A DNA stretch of 59,807 nt from JBEATZ01 sp041178545 (GTDB taxonomy: Bacteria > Planctomycetota > UBA1135 > UBA2386). The notes under the pieces are model-generated. The model had not been told where the DNA came from. It saw only the letters and a list, made by a program, of their open reading frames with translations, and made no database searches. Of the stretch, positions 1 through 8,550 are shown in pieces. The translations under genes were made by a program, and so were the position numbers. Position 1 is the stretch's first letter; every line of letters begins with the position of its first letter. Location of the stretch: contig JBEGVB010000032.1 in assembly GCA_041178545.1 (NCBI GenBank), positions 1 through 59,807 on the forward strand, written 5' to 3'.

Positions 1-37
1 CTCCTTGTCGCGCGCGAACTCGCGCCTGCGACAGGAG
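1..37. other. Large inverted repeat at the window edge, possible terminator
   Basis: Positions 1-5 pair with 33-37, 7-11 with 28-32, and 12-17 with 20-25, giving a long GC-rich hairpin with a two-base loop. It lies just downstream of the minus-strand gene ending at 92. It could be that gene's terminator, but any U-tract on the minus strand would fall outside the window, so this is unproven. Confidence 0.45.
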
Positions 38-91
38 GCTGTGCAACCGGATCAGTCCCGGTGACCGGATCCAACAACTCCGCGATCAGTA

Positions 92-649
92 TCAGGCGTT
101 GGACAGCACCCAGGTGAACGCCGCACCCACCACCCCCATCACTGCAGCGAGCCCACCCAGCACATACTCACCGAACTCGGTGGCGATCCAGGAGGCGAAG
201 CCGAGCGAGGCGATGAGCACGATGCCCACGAGCACGAGGCTCTGGAGCGCGGAACGCCGACGCTTGACGAGCACGGCCTCGGACCGCCTGGGTGCAGCAG
301 GGTTGCGCCTCGTTGCCGGCACGGGAACAGCGCCCCTTGCCGGCTGTGCCACTGCGGGCGCGACTGCGGCCGGAGCAGGCTGGACAGCCTTGCGCTGGAC
401 GGGCTCCGCAGGCTGCGACCTCCTCGGGAGCGCCTCCCCACCCGGTGTTGGCTCGGGCATGGCATAGCGGCCGAGGGGCATGCCGAAGGATGGCGTGGTG
501 GTCGTGGTGAGGATGGTTGCTGCGCCAGCCGTGCCAGCAGGCTGCTGGGAGAAGAGGAAGTCCTCCGGGGACGGTTCCGAGGACGTGGAACGCTCCCCCT
601 CGGGAACCTGCTCACCGAACAGATCGAGTCCGCCTTGGTTTCCGTTCAT
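92..649 (-). CDS. Hypothetical Pro/Ala-rich protein with two C-terminal membrane segments
   Basis: I do not recognise this 185-residue protein. The first 130 residues are low complexity, rich in Pro, Ala, Thr and Ser, and probably disordered. A basic patch (KRRRS near residue 130) precedes two hydrophobic stretches (about 137-157 and 162-182), so it is probably an inner-membrane protein with a long N-terminal tail; the basic patch suggests a cytoplasmic tail by the positive-inside rule. Its ATG overlaps the rpoN stop codon (ATGA), so the two are likely translationally coupled. No family motif shows a function, and a link to sigma-54 is only suggested by the overlap. Confidence 0.7.
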   Translation of the reverse strand: MNGNQGGLDLFGEQVPEGERSTSSEPSPEDFLFSQQPAGTAGAATILTTTTTPSFGMPLGRYAMPEPTPGGEALPRRSQPAEPVQRKAVQPAPAAVAPAVAQPARGAVPVPATRRNPAAPRRSEAVLVKRRRSALQSLVLVGIVLIASLGFASWIATEFGEYVLGGLAAVMGVVGAAFTWVLSNA

Positions 650-1986
650 GTGCTCCTGCCGTGTTGCCTGCGGAGGAAGCTCGCAGGGATGCCGAGCTCC
701 TGTCTGTACTTCGTCACGGTACGCCGGGACACCTTGAGGGCTCGTTCCCGCAACGCGACAACGATGTCGTCGTCGGAGAGCGGGCTGTGCGGGTCCTCCG
801 CCCGGACAAGGTCTGCAACCATCCTTCGCACCGCAGCCCTGCCAGCGCTCTCGCCACCTCCCTCCGGGGCCCCGTCGAAGAAGTCGCGCAGCCTGAGGAC
901 CCCGTGGAGGGTCTGGAGGTTCTTGCCTGCTATCGCCCTGCTGACGGTGGACGCGTGGACGTCGAGGACCTCGGCGACCTGGGCCATGGCGAGCGGGCGG
1001 ATGGCTGTGACGCCGGAGACGAGGAAGTCGCGCTGCCGGCGCATGGTCTCGATGACGACGCGACGCAAGGTCTCCCTGCGGTCCGCCAGCGCAGCGATGA
1101 GCTCACGGGCCGCACGCACCTTGGGGCGCAGGTAGTCGCGGACACTCGCGTCGGTGCTCCTGCGCCGGAACATGGTGGCGTAGGACCGGTCGATTCCCAG
1201 CCGGGGGATGACCTCGTCCGCGAGGGCGACGACGACCTCTCCGTCCTCCAGCCAGACGCGCGCATCCGCGTGCATGGGCGGCTCGCCGACACCTTGGAGC
1301 GGCGCAGCAGGACGCGTCTCGAGCGAGCGCATGCGTTCGAGCAGTTCGCGCACCGCCTCGACGGTGAGGCCCATGGCCTCGGCCACGTCGGGGAGCCGGT
1401 TGCGGGCGAGGTCCTCGAGATGGTTGCCGATGAGCCTGGCGATGTCCTCCCGGTCCGGGTCACCCTCCAGCTGGAGCAACATCGCATCGAAGACGGTGGC
1501 AGCACCAAGACCACGTGGCTCGAGACGCTGCAACAGTGCGAGGGCCTCCCTCAACAACTCCTCACGGATGCCCTGCTCGGCAGCCTTGGCCAACGGGAGC
1601 TCGGGCAGGAGTCCACTTCCGTCCAGTTGTTGCAGGAGCCACGCCACGGCACGCGAGAGCTCGAGCTCGGTGCCGAGCCACGCGAGCTGTGCCCGGACAC
1701 GGTCCTCGAGTGCCGTGGCAGGAGCTGCCACCTGCTGCATCAGTTGTTCCTTCCGGCGCGGTGTCTCCCGGTCACCCCTGGGCGAGGACTGTTGGAGGAA
1801 CTGGGACAGGGCTGGCCCAGACTGCCTGCGGTCGCACTCGATCACCTCGTTCGACTCGACCTGCTGCTCGATGTGCTCCAGCAGCTGCGGGAGCGGCATC
1901 TGCAGGATGGCCATCGACTGCAGCATCTGCGGCAGCATGAGCTGACGCAGACCCATCTGCTGGGTCTGACGGAAGTCGATGGACAT
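646..1986 (-). CDS. rpoN: RNA polymerase sigma-54 factor RpoN
   Basis: Sigma-54 directs RNA polymerase to -24/-12 promoters that need AAA+ enhancer-binding activators. The 446-residue protein has the Gln/Leu-rich N-terminal activator-interacting region (QMLQSMAILQMPLPQLLEHI, residues about 20-39, followed by a stretch ending NEVIE), a core-binding middle region, the helix-turn-helix region (HASTVSRAI) and a C-terminal RpoN box (RRTVTKYRQELG). Length is slightly below the usual 460-500. The start is the ATG before SIDFRQ. It lies about 60 bases downstream of hrpB on the same strand and overlaps the next small gene by ATGA. No -24/-12 promoter was identified in this window. Confidence 0.96.
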   Translation of the reverse strand: MSIDFRQTQQMGLRQLMLPQMLQSMAILQMPLPQLLEHIEQQVESNEVIECDRRQSGPALSQFLQQSSPRGDRETPRRKEQLMQQVAAPATALEDRVRAQLAWLGTELELSRAVAWLLQQLDGSGLLPELPLAKAAEQGIREELLREALALLQRLEPRGLGAATVFDAMLLQLEGDPDREDIARLIGNHLEDLARNRLPDVAEAMGLTVEAVRELLERMRSLETRPAAPLQGVGEPPMHADARVWLEDGEVVVALADEVIPRLGIDRSYATMFRRRSTDASVRDYLRPKVRAARELIAALADRRETLRRVVIETMRRQRDFLVSGVTAIRPLAMAQVAEVLDVHASTVSRAIAGKNLQTLHGVLRLRDFFDGAPEGGGESAGRAAVRRMVADLVRAEDPHSPLSDDDIVVALRERALKVSRRTVTKYRQELGIPASFLRRQHGRST

Positions 1987-2049
1987 GACGTCCTCGTTTT
2001 CGTCGAAGGAGGCAGGCGAAGTCCTGCCCCGGCAGCGGCCGGTCTCGTT

Positions 2050-4542
2050 TCAGGACCGACGGCGAGGGGCCGGCCGTGCCTGGGGAGCCGCCGCGAGCGG
2101 GTCCTCGGGCCACGAGTGGCGAGGGTACTTGCGCGCGAGTTCGCGGCGCACCTGCGGGTAGACGTTGGCCCAGAAGCTGGCAAGGTCGGTGGTGACCTGG
2201 ACTGGCCGGTGGTTCGGGGCAAGCAGCTCCAGCACGACGGGCACCCTCCCACCGGCAAGCGCAGGGACCGAACGCACTCCGAAGAACTCCTGGAGGCGGG
2301 CGCTGACACTGGGCCCTGCCTCTGCCGCATAGTCGATGAGGGCATGGCGCTCGGAAGGCAACTCGATGCGGTCCGGTGCCTGCCGCGCGAGCGCCTGCCG
2401 CTGCTGTGGCTCGAGCCCTCCGAGGAGCAGCTGGCCCACGTCGGCATCGCGGAGGACGCGCAGGTCCGAGGAACCCGCGAGCAACTGTGAGGCAGCTGCC
2501 GCAACTGCTGCATCGTCCCACACCGGCAGTCCGAGGTCCGGCACGCGCGCCCGTAGCCATGCCGCCCTGGCGAGGAGCCGTTGCAGGTCCTTCTGCTCAC
2601 CGAGCCACTTCCACGGGTTCGCAGCAAGCAACGGCAGGAGCGCGGCAACAGCGGCCTCGGGCTGGACCTCGCCTCCGCGCGCGCTCCGCAGCGGCAGGTC
2701 GCGGTAGCGCAGCTGTCTCAGGCCCACGACCCTGCCCGCCTGCTCGTCGAGCTGGGCCTCGACGACGGTACGAACAGCGCTTGGCTCGACCTCCGCGAGC
2801 CACGATTCCTCGAGGGCACAGGTGACCCCCACCATCGAACGGCTCTGCCTGCCGGTCTCCATGAGCCTGAGTGCGAGCACCAGGTCGTGTCCGTCCGCCG
2901 CCGGTGGCAGCATCACGCCTCGCCCACCCACCATGGTGGCCTCACGTGCATCGCGCGCAGCGCGCACGGCCACGCGGTCCGGGTAGCCGGCAAGCAGGCA
3001 CTTTGCGAGGGCTGCATCGTCGTCCGTGCTGCCGTGAGGAGCACCGCCGAGGATGCGGTCACGGGTCCGCGCGAGGTTGCGCGCCGCCCATGGCTGCATT
3101 CCCAACTCGGCAAGGGCACCGGCCGGGAACCCGCGTTCCTCCGCCTGGAGGAACGCGTGGACCGCGAGTTGGATGTCCACGCCGGGCCCGCGTCCAAGGT
3201 TCTCCGCGTCCGACACGAGTGCAACGGCAGTGGCCGTGGCGAGGGCACAGTTGCGACGACGTCCCTCGATCATGGCCCGCGCAAGTCGCGGGTGGACGGG
3301 CAGCGCGAGCATCTGGCGCCCCACGGCCGTGAGTGCCCCCGTGCCCGGTTCGACGGCCCCGAGCTCGTGCAGCAACTCGTCTGCACTCGCGAGGGCGTCG
3401 GCAGGCGGCCGCTCGAACCACGCGAACTGGCGCGGATCCCTGCCGCTGAACGCACGCACGAGGAGGAGTGGCCCTGCGAGGTCGAGCCGCTCGACATCCG
3501 GTGCACCACGCGCCTGCATGCCGCGCTCCTCACCCGCAGTCCAGAGGCGGATGCAGGTACCCGGCCCGGTGCGGCCCGCGCGGCCTGCACGCTGGGTTGC
3601 AGAGGCAAGGCTGATGCGCTCGAGTGCGAGCACGTCCACGCCACGTCCACGGTCGTGGCGCAGCTGGCGCTCGAGCCCCGTGTCCACGACGGCAGTGACC
3701 CCGGGGATGGTGAGCGAGCTCTCGGCCACGTTGGTGGAGAGGACGACCTTGCGACTGCGCCCCGGACGAACGGCCTCCTGCTGTGCCGCGAGGTCGAGCC
3801 TGCCGTGGAGCGGCAGCACTGCGAGGCCGTGACGCCGTGCAACGTTGTGGAGCGCGTCGGCACACCGCTGGATCTCCCCGACACCGGGCAGGAACACGAG
3901 CACGTCGCCCGTGGTCCCGGCAAGCGCCTGCTCGACCGCGGCTCGCACCCGCACCTCGAGTTCCCCGTCGTCCCGCCTCGGCTCGTGGCGCACCTCGACC
4001 GGGTGGAGCCGTCCCTCGGCCACCAGCTCGGCGCACCCCGGCAGGAAGGCTCGCAACCGCGACGGGTCCAGCGTTGCACTCATCACGCAGAGCCTGAGGT
4101 CGGGCCGCACGGTCTCGCGCGCCTCGCGCAACATGGCCAGAGCCAGGTCGCCCTCGAGGTGACGCTCGTGGAACTCGTCGAGCAGGACGGCACCCACCCC
4201 CTCGAGGAAGGGGTCGTCGACGACCTGCCGGACGAGGACCCCCTCGGTGACGAACCGGATGCGCGTGGCACGGGACACCGCTCGCTCGCCGCGCACCTGG
4301 TAGCCGACCAGCGATCCGACCTGCACCCCCAGTTCCTCGGCAACTCGAGCTGCAGCAGCGCGTGCCGCGAGCCTGCGCGGCTCGAGCACGACGATCTCGC
4401 CCTGCACGGATTGGAGCAGGGCAGGCGGCACGCGCGTGGTCTTGCCCGAACCGGGCGGGGCCATCAGCAGCAGCACTCCCGCACGCGACAGTTCGGTGCA
4501 CACGGAAAGCAGCAGCGGGTCGATGGGCAGCGGTTCGGTCAC
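2050..4542 (-). CDS. hrpB: ATP-dependent helicase HrpB (DEAH family)
   Basis: DEAH-box RNA helicase-like protein of the HrpB family, 830 residues, close to the usual 810-850. Visible motifs are Walker A APPGSGKTT (residues 28-36), motif II LLDEFHERH near residue 120 (DEFH rather than DEAH), motif III MSATLD, and the C-terminal helicase motif QRAGRAGRTGPG. The family-specific C-terminal region is present. The GTG start overlaps the recR stop (GTGA), which supports this start and suggests coupling. The biological role of HrpB is poorly defined even in model bacteria. Confidence 0.93.
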   Translation of the reverse strand: MTEPLPIDPLLLSVCTELSRAGVLLLMAPPGSGKTTRVPPALLQSVQGEIVVLEPRRLAARAAAARVAEELGVQVGSLVGYQVRGERAVSRATRIRFVTEGVLVRQVVDDPFLEGVGAVLLDEFHERHLEGDLALAMLREARETVRPDLRLCVMSATLDPSRLRAFLPGCAELVAEGRLHPVEVRHEPRRDDGELEVRVRAAVEQALAGTTGDVLVFLPGVGEIQRCADALHNVARRHGLAVLPLHGRLDLAAQQEAVRPGRSRKVVLSTNVAESSLTIPGVTAVVDTGLERQLRHDRGRGVDVLALERISLASATQRAGRAGRTGPGTCIRLWTAGEERGMQARGAPDVERLDLAGPLLLVRAFSGRDPRQFAWFERPPADALASADELLHELGAVEPGTGALTAVGRQMLALPVHPRLARAMIEGRRRNCALATATAVALVSDAENLGRGPGVDIQLAVHAFLQAEERGFPAGALAELGMQPWAARNLARTRDRILGGAPHGSTDDDAALAKCLLAGYPDRVAVRAARDAREATMVGGRGVMLPPAADGHDLVLALRLMETGRQSRSMVGVTCALEESWLAEVEPSAVRTVVEAQLDEQAGRVVGLRQLRYRDLPLRSARGGEVQPEAAVAALLPLLAANPWKWLGEQKDLQRLLARAAWLRARVPDLGLPVWDDAAVAAAASQLLAGSSDLRVLRDADVGQLLLGGLEPQQRQALARQAPDRIELPSERHALIDYAAEAGPSVSARLQEFFGVRSVPALAGGRVPVVLELLAPNHRPVQVTTDLASFWANVYPQVRRELARKYPRHSWPEDPLAAAPQARPAPRRRS

Positions 4543-5144
4543 GCCTTGCCCAGGTTGCGCCGGCCCTCCAGCGCATCAGCCAGGATCGAACTGCTGACCT
4601 GGGTGATCGAGGCACCTGCAGGCAACCCGCGCGCAAGGCGCGTGACGGTGACCCCGAGCGGCAGCAGTTTCTCCGCGAGCACGCGAGCAGTCCCCTCGCC
4701 CTCGAGGTCCGGGTTGGTGGCGAGGCAGACCTCGCGCGGCTTGTCGCGAGTGACCCGTCGCAGCAAGGAACCCATGGTGAGGTCCTCGGGCGCGATGCCC
4801 TCCACCTGCGAGATGCGGCCCTGCAGCACGTGGTAGAGCCCTTTCCAACCGACCTGCTCGAACCGCGCAACCTCTCTCGGGTCCTCGACGACCAGCACGA
4901 GCCCCTGGTCGCGCGCCGGGTCCGCACAGACCCGGCACGGGTCCGTGGCATCCAGCTGGTGGCAGCGGCTGCATGCCTTCACGGCTGCACGTGCGGCCTC
5001 GATCGCGCGGGCGAGGCCGAGTGCCTCTGCCTGTTCGATGGTCAGCAGGTGGTAAGCGAGCCGCTCCGCGGTCTTGGGACCGATGCCCGGCAGGCGGCCG
5101 AGCCGCTCCAGCAGTTCCTCGATCGTGCGGTCACGGACACTCAT
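4539..5144 (-). CDS. recR: Recombination mediator RecR
   Basis: RecR acts with RecO, and RecF, to load RecA on SSB-coated gapped DNA. The 201-residue protein shows the N-terminal helix-hairpin-helix (LGRLPGIGPKTAERLA), a C4 zinc finger (C58, C61, C70, C73), a Toprim segment beginning VLVVEDP, and a C-terminal Walker-B-like region. Length matches the family (about 200). It sits 13 bases after the YbaB/EbfC gene and overlaps hrpB. The dnaX-ybaB-recR order is widely conserved in bacteria. Confidence 0.97.
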   Translation of the reverse strand: MSVRDRTIEELLERLGRLPGIGPKTAERLAYHLLTIEQAEALGLARAIEAARAAVKACSRCHQLDATDPCRVCADPARDQGLVLVVEDPREVARFEQVGWKGLYHVLQGRISQVEGIAPEDLTMGSLLRRVTRDKPREVCLATNPDLEGEGTARVLAEKLLPLGVTVTRLARGLPAGASITQVSSSILADALEGRRNLGKA

Positions 5145-5157
5145 GCGGCACTCGGGC

Positions 5158-5484
5158 TCAGAACCCCATGCCGGGCAGGTTGAGGCCTCCGGTCACCTTC
5201 TGCATCTCGCGCTCGCGCAGCTGGCGCGCGGCCTGCATGGCCTGCTTGAGAGCGCCTGCAACGAGGGCCTCGAGGGTCTCGACGTCCGTCGGGTCCACTG
5301 CTGCCGGCAGGATCTTGACCGAGACCACGTCCTGGTTGCCGCTCACCACGACCTTGACGGCACCGCCGCCTGCCGAGCCCTCGACCGTCTGCTCACCGAG
5401 GGAACGCTGGACGTCCTGCAGCTTGCGCTGCATGTCCTGTGCCTGCCGGAGCAGGCCCTGCATGTCGCCGAATCCAGTCACCAT
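5158..5484 (-). CDS. ybaB: Nucleoid-associated protein, YbaB/EbfC family
   Basis: Small DNA-binding protein of 108 residues, the usual family length. It begins with a Met/Gln-rich helix (LLRQAQDMQRKLQDVQ) that forms the dimer arm, followed by the GGAVKVVVSGNQDVVSVKI core typical of YbaB. Family members bind DNA as dimers and affect nucleoid structure. The gene lies between dnaX and recR, its standard place, with 23 bases to dnaX and 13 to recR, so the three are probably co-transcribed. Confidence 0.95.
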   Translation of the reverse strand: MVTGFGDMQGLLRQAQDMQRKLQDVQRSLGEQTVEGSAGGGAVKVVVSGNQDVVSVKILPAAVDPTDVETLEALVAGALKQAMQAARQLREREMQKVTGGLNLPGMGF

Positions 5485-5507
5485 GGGTTTGTCTCTCGCT
5501 TGGGCGC

Positions 5508-7226
5508 TCAGCCGTTGTCGGGGTCAGGGGTCGACTCGGGTGCCGACTCACCCGTGCGTTCCGCAGCAGGCTGCGAAGGGCGGATCGCGTCGTCGGGGTT
5601 CACTGCCACCACGCGACCACCGAAGCGCTGCATGGTCCGCTGCACTGCAGCGCTCGCGGGACGGTTGGGCACCGGGGCCGGGGTCGCGCCGCCTTCGGGC
5701 CTCGATGCGCCGTGTTGGGCGGTCTGGAACTGGTACTCGACCGGGCCTGCGGCACCGCTGAGCTCGACCAGCAGGGCACCGAGTTGCTGCTGGACGACGG
5801 GCGACTCGAGCCGGCCCCGGTGCAGTGGCATGTCGGTCTGCAGCCTCACGACGATGCGCCCAGAAGCGTCCGGACCGTCGATGCGACACTTCTCCACCGT
5901 GAGCTGGAGCGGCGGCTTGTCCTGCAGCCGTGCGAGCACGCGGGACCGGAGGTCCCCAGCGGCCCCGGTCGCCACGACTGCGGTCGGCCGTTGGACGTGC
6001 GCCGTGGGCCCAGGTGCGGTGCCGGGTGCCCCGGAACGCGCGGCTGGCACCGCTGCCGGTGCTCCCGCGCGCAGCTCAGCGAGCAGGTCGGCGAGGGCGG
6101 GAAGCTGGCCCGCCTGGGACATCCTCACCATGGTGAGGTCGAACAGGACGGCACGGTCGTCCAGCTCGCGCATGCGCTGACGACCCAGGACGCCGGCCTG
6201 GATCATCGCCTCCACCTGGTGCGTCGATGCGGCTGCCGTGAGGCGCTGCAGCTGTTCGCGGATCGAGCCGCTCGCCACGACCAGCTCGGTGTCCTTGCCA
6301 CCGATGTGCAGCAGCAGGGCCTGACGCAAGACGTCGACCAGCTCGCCGAGGGCCTCGCGCTCGTCGATGCCCGAACGCCGCAACTCGGCCGCGAACTGGA
6401 GCCCGGGCGCGGCGTCGCCGGCAGCAAGTGCAAGTGCCACCTCGATGGCACGGTCCGTGCCGACCCGGTTCACCAGCGCACGGTAGGCCGCGAGGTCGAA
6501 TGCGGCGCCGGCCTCGCGTGCAACGGGCAGCACACGTTCGAGCGTCGTCTCGGCGTCGCGCATGCCGCCGCGGCTCTGCAGCGCGATCTCGGACAGCACG
6601 TCCTCGGGCAACGTGACGCCCTCCCGCTGTGCGATCATGCCGAGCCGGTGCACGATGTCGCTGTCGCCGACGCGACGGAACATGAGCACCTGGCAACGGG
6701 AGCGGATGGTCTCGGGGATCTTCTCGAGTTCCGTGGTGGCCAGCACGAACACCACGCCGGGCGGCGGCTCCTCCAGCGTCTTGAGGAACGCGTTCCACGC
6801 CCCCTTCGAGAGCATGTGTGCCTCGTCGAGGATGTACACCTTGTAGCGCGACCCCAGCGAGGCGAAGCCGACGCGCTCCCGCATGGCCCGGATGTCGTCG
6901 ACGCCGTTGTGGGTGGCGGCATCGATCTCGATCACGTCGGCATTGGAGCCGTCGAGGATGGCCACGCACTGCGGGCACTTGCCGCACGGCTCCGGGGTCG
7001 GGCCCTGTTTGCAGTTCAGGCAACGGGCGAGGATGCGCGCCGTGGTGGTCTTGCCCACGCCACGGCTGCCGGAGAAGACGAAGGCATGCGGGACACGCTT
7101 GCTGGACAGCGCCCGCTTGAGCGACTGCAGGATCGCGTCCTGGCCCACGACCTCCTCGAAGGCCTTGGGCCGGAATCGCCGCGCCACCACCTGGTACGGG
7201 GTGCTCTTGCCCTGCGTCTCGGCCAT
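5508..7226 (-). CDS. dnaX: DNA polymerase III subunit gamma/tau
   Basis: Clamp-loader ATPase of the replicative polymerase. From the ATG at 7226 it has Walker A GSRGVGKT (residues 53-60), a zinc-binding module (C72, C81, C84, C87 with C69 nearby), Walker B LDEAHML, and the arginine-finger motif RSRCQ. A Pro/Ala-rich linker and a tau-like C-terminal region follow. An upstream in-frame ATG at 7253 would add nine residues; neither start has a clear Shine-Dalgarno sequence, and 7226 leaves the usual short lead into YQVVARRFRP. I saw no obvious A-rich slippery site of the type that makes gamma in E. coli. Confidence 0.96.
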   Translation of the reverse strand: MAETQGKSTPYQVVARRFRPKAFEEVVGQDAILQSLKRALSSKRVPHAFVFSGSRGVGKTTTARILARCLNCKQGPTPEPCGKCPQCVAILDGSNADVIEIDAATHNGVDDIRAMRERVGFASLGSRYKVYILDEAHMLSKGAWNAFLKTLEEPPPGVVFVLATTELEKIPETIRSRCQVLMFRRVGDSDIVHRLGMIAQREGVTLPEDVLSEIALQSRGGMRDAETTLERVLPVAREAGAAFDLAAYRALVNRVGTDRAIEVALALAAGDAAPGLQFAAELRRSGIDEREALGELVDVLRQALLLHIGGKDTELVVASGSIREQLQRLTAAASTHQVEAMIQAGVLGRQRMRELDDRAVLFDLTMVRMSQAGQLPALADLLAELRAGAPAAVPAARSGAPGTAPGPTAHVQRPTAVVATGAAGDLRSRVLARLQDKPPLQLTVEKCRIDGPDASGRIVVRLQTDMPLHRGRLESPVVQQQLGALLVELSGAAGPVEYQFQTAQHGASRPEGGATPAPVPNRPASAAVQRTMQRFGGRVVAVNPDDAIRPSQPAAERTGESAPESTPDPDNG

Positions 7227-7383
7227 GGACACAGCATCGACGATCCACGGCATGGACGGAAGAGAGGGGTTCGCCCAGCGAGCGGTTGCGGCACCGGCGG
7301 GCAGGCGCTAAGAAGTTCCCCTGCCAAACCCGGCGCGGAGGCCTTGCAGCCGCCGATCCGGGCCCGACGTGTCGGAGTGCTGC

Positions 7384-7474
7384 GGAGAGGTGACCGAGAG
7401 GCTTAAGGAGCTCGCTTGGAAAGCGAGTACGGGCCAAAAGCTCGTCGGGGGTTCGAATCCCCCCCTCTCCGCCA
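7384..7474 (+). tRNA. tRNA-Ser (anticodon GGA)
   Basis: Acceptor stem 7384-7390 pairs with 7464-7470, followed by discriminator G and an encoded CCA (7472-7474). The anticodon loop TTGGAAA gives anticodon GGA, reading UCC and UCU. A long variable arm and the T-arm GGGGGTTCGAATCCCCC fit a class II serine tRNA. Confidence 0.96.
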
Positions 7475-7549
7475 GTTTTCCCCACCGTCGAGGGCATCAG
7501 AACCCCTGTGCGACCGGCCAGCGCCGGTTGCGCCGCGCCTCGGCCCCCC

Positions 7550-7666
7550 GAAGTGGGGTCTGCCGGGTCCCGGGCAAGGGAGCGGCGTGAACCTGGTCAG
7601 GCCCGGAAGGGAGCAGCCATAAGCGTGCAGCTTCCTGTGTCCGGGGTGCCTGGCGGGTCCCACTTC
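7550..7666 (+). ncRNA. ffs: Signal recognition particle RNA, small bacterial type
   Basis: RNA scaffold of SRP that binds Ffh and targets membrane proteins to FtsY/SecYEG. The conserved apical domain is clear: GGTCAGGCCCGGAAGGGAGC with GGAA tetraloop around 7596-7615, and the partner strand GCAGCTTCCTGTGTCCGGG after it. The outer stem 7550-7557 pairs perfectly with 7659-7666, giving a hairpin of about 117 nt, typical of the 4.5S form without an Alu domain. It lies between two tRNA-Ser genes and divergent from dnaX, close to the arrangement in Bacillus. Confidence 0.95.
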
Positions 7667-7670
7667 AGGT

Positions 7671-7702
7671 GGCCGAGTCCGTAGGGGGCCGAATCCGTTG
7701 GG
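7671..7702 (+). repeat. Two-copy 16-bp tandem repeat after the SRP RNA
   Basis: Positions 7671-7686 and 7687-7702 are adjacent copies of a 16-base unit beginning GGCCGA, matching at 14 of 16 positions. They start four bases after the SRP RNA 3' stem. Role unknown. The remaining sequence to 7861 shows no gene. Confidence 0.6.
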
Positions 7703-7861
7703 GGCAGCGTGCCATGCGGGCCTCTCGCATCGGGTGCTGCGTGCCTCGCGCAGCCCGCCTTGCGGTCGGTCACCAGCCCCGGAAGCCCGACTCGGAGTTG
7801 CAGGCTGCCCCGCGTGCGCCCCGTTTCCGGGAAGGACCCGCGGGCACCGCGGGAGGTGAAG

Positions 7862-7951
7862 TGGCGGAGAGGGGGGGATTCGAACCCCCGTGCAGCTTGC
7901 GCCGCAACTGGTTTTCGAAACCAGCCCATTCAGCCGCTCTGGCACCTCTCC
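7862..7951 (-). tRNA. tRNA-Ser (anticodon CGA)
   Basis: On the minus strand the acceptor stem starts at 7951 (GGAGAGG) and closes at 7866-7872, with discriminator G and encoded CCA at 7862-7864. The anticodon loop TTCGAAA gives CGA, reading UCG. A long variable arm and the T-arm with TTCGAAT match serine tRNA. Confidence 0.95.
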
Positions 7952-8044
7952 GCGAGGAACGGCCTCGGGGAAGGCCGTGCAAATGGGAGCGAGGATGTTG
8001 CCGACCCGGGATCCGCATTGCAACCGGGATCTGGCGCGCGCAGC

Positions 8045-8515
8045 TCAGCGCCTGGCAAGGAAGAAGGCGCGCAGCATCGCAGCGCTGGCATCGGCGAGTT
8101 CTCCCTCCACCACCTCGCACCGGTGGTTGAGACGCGGGTCCTCGAGCACGTTGGCGAGCGAGCGGCAGGCTCCGAACTTGGGGTCGCGAGCGGCGAACAC
8201 GACGCGTTTCGCGCGCACGTGGAGGATGGCACCTGCACACAGGAAGCAAGGCTCGAGCGAGCAGTAGAGCGTGGCTTCCGGGAGCCGCTTGTCCCCCACC
8301 GAGGCGAGTGCCTGCTGCAGCGCCTCCATCTCCGCGTGCGCGAGCGGGGACCGCAGTTCCTCGACGCGGTTGGATCCCTCACCGACCACCTTGCCGCCGA
8401 CGACCACCACGGCACCCACCGGGACCTCGCCGCGCGCTGCGGCTTGCTGCGCGAGCGCGATGCAGCGTTCGAGCCAACGCGTGTCGTCCGAGCTTGTGGG
8501 GTCCACTGCGCTCAT
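8045..8515 (-). CDS. tadA: tRNA-specific adenosine deaminase TadA
   Basis: Deaminates A34 to inosine in tRNA-Arg(ACG). The 156-residue protein has the cytidine/deoxycytidylate deaminase zinc site: H60 and catalytic E62 in LAHAEMEAL, then C90 and C93 in LEPCFLCAGA. The segment VVFAARDPKFGACRSL is typical of TadA, which distinguishes it from guanine deaminases. Placement near tRNA-Ser, SRP RNA and dnaX mirrors yaaJ in Bacillus. It is divergent from the carbamoyltransferase gene with only 35 bases between the two starts. Confidence 0.95.
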   Translation of the reverse strand: MSAVDPTSSDDTRWLERCIALAQQAAARGEVPVGAVVVVGGKVVGEGSNRVEELRSPLAHAEMEALQQALASVGDKRLPEATLYCSLEPCFLCAGAILHVRAKRVVFAARDPKFGACRSLANVLEDPRLNHRCEVVEGELADASAAMLRAFFLARR

Positions 8516-8550
8516 CTAGGATCCGTCGAACTCTTGCGAAAGCACGAACC

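Noticed and set aside
517..2490. Long plus-strand reading frame opposite rpoN and hrpB
   Set aside because: It lies antisense to two clearly conserved genes and its translation has no recognisable domain; long antisense frames are expected at this base composition.
7667..7861. Possible small gene between SRP RNA and tRNA-Ser(CGA)
   Set aside because: Reading frames here are fragments running into the tRNA, with no start signal or recognisable product.
8308..8550. N-terminal extension of the carbamoyltransferase
   Set aside because: It overlaps tadA on the opposite strand and is low-complexity; the GTG at 8551 gives the family's normal N-terminus.
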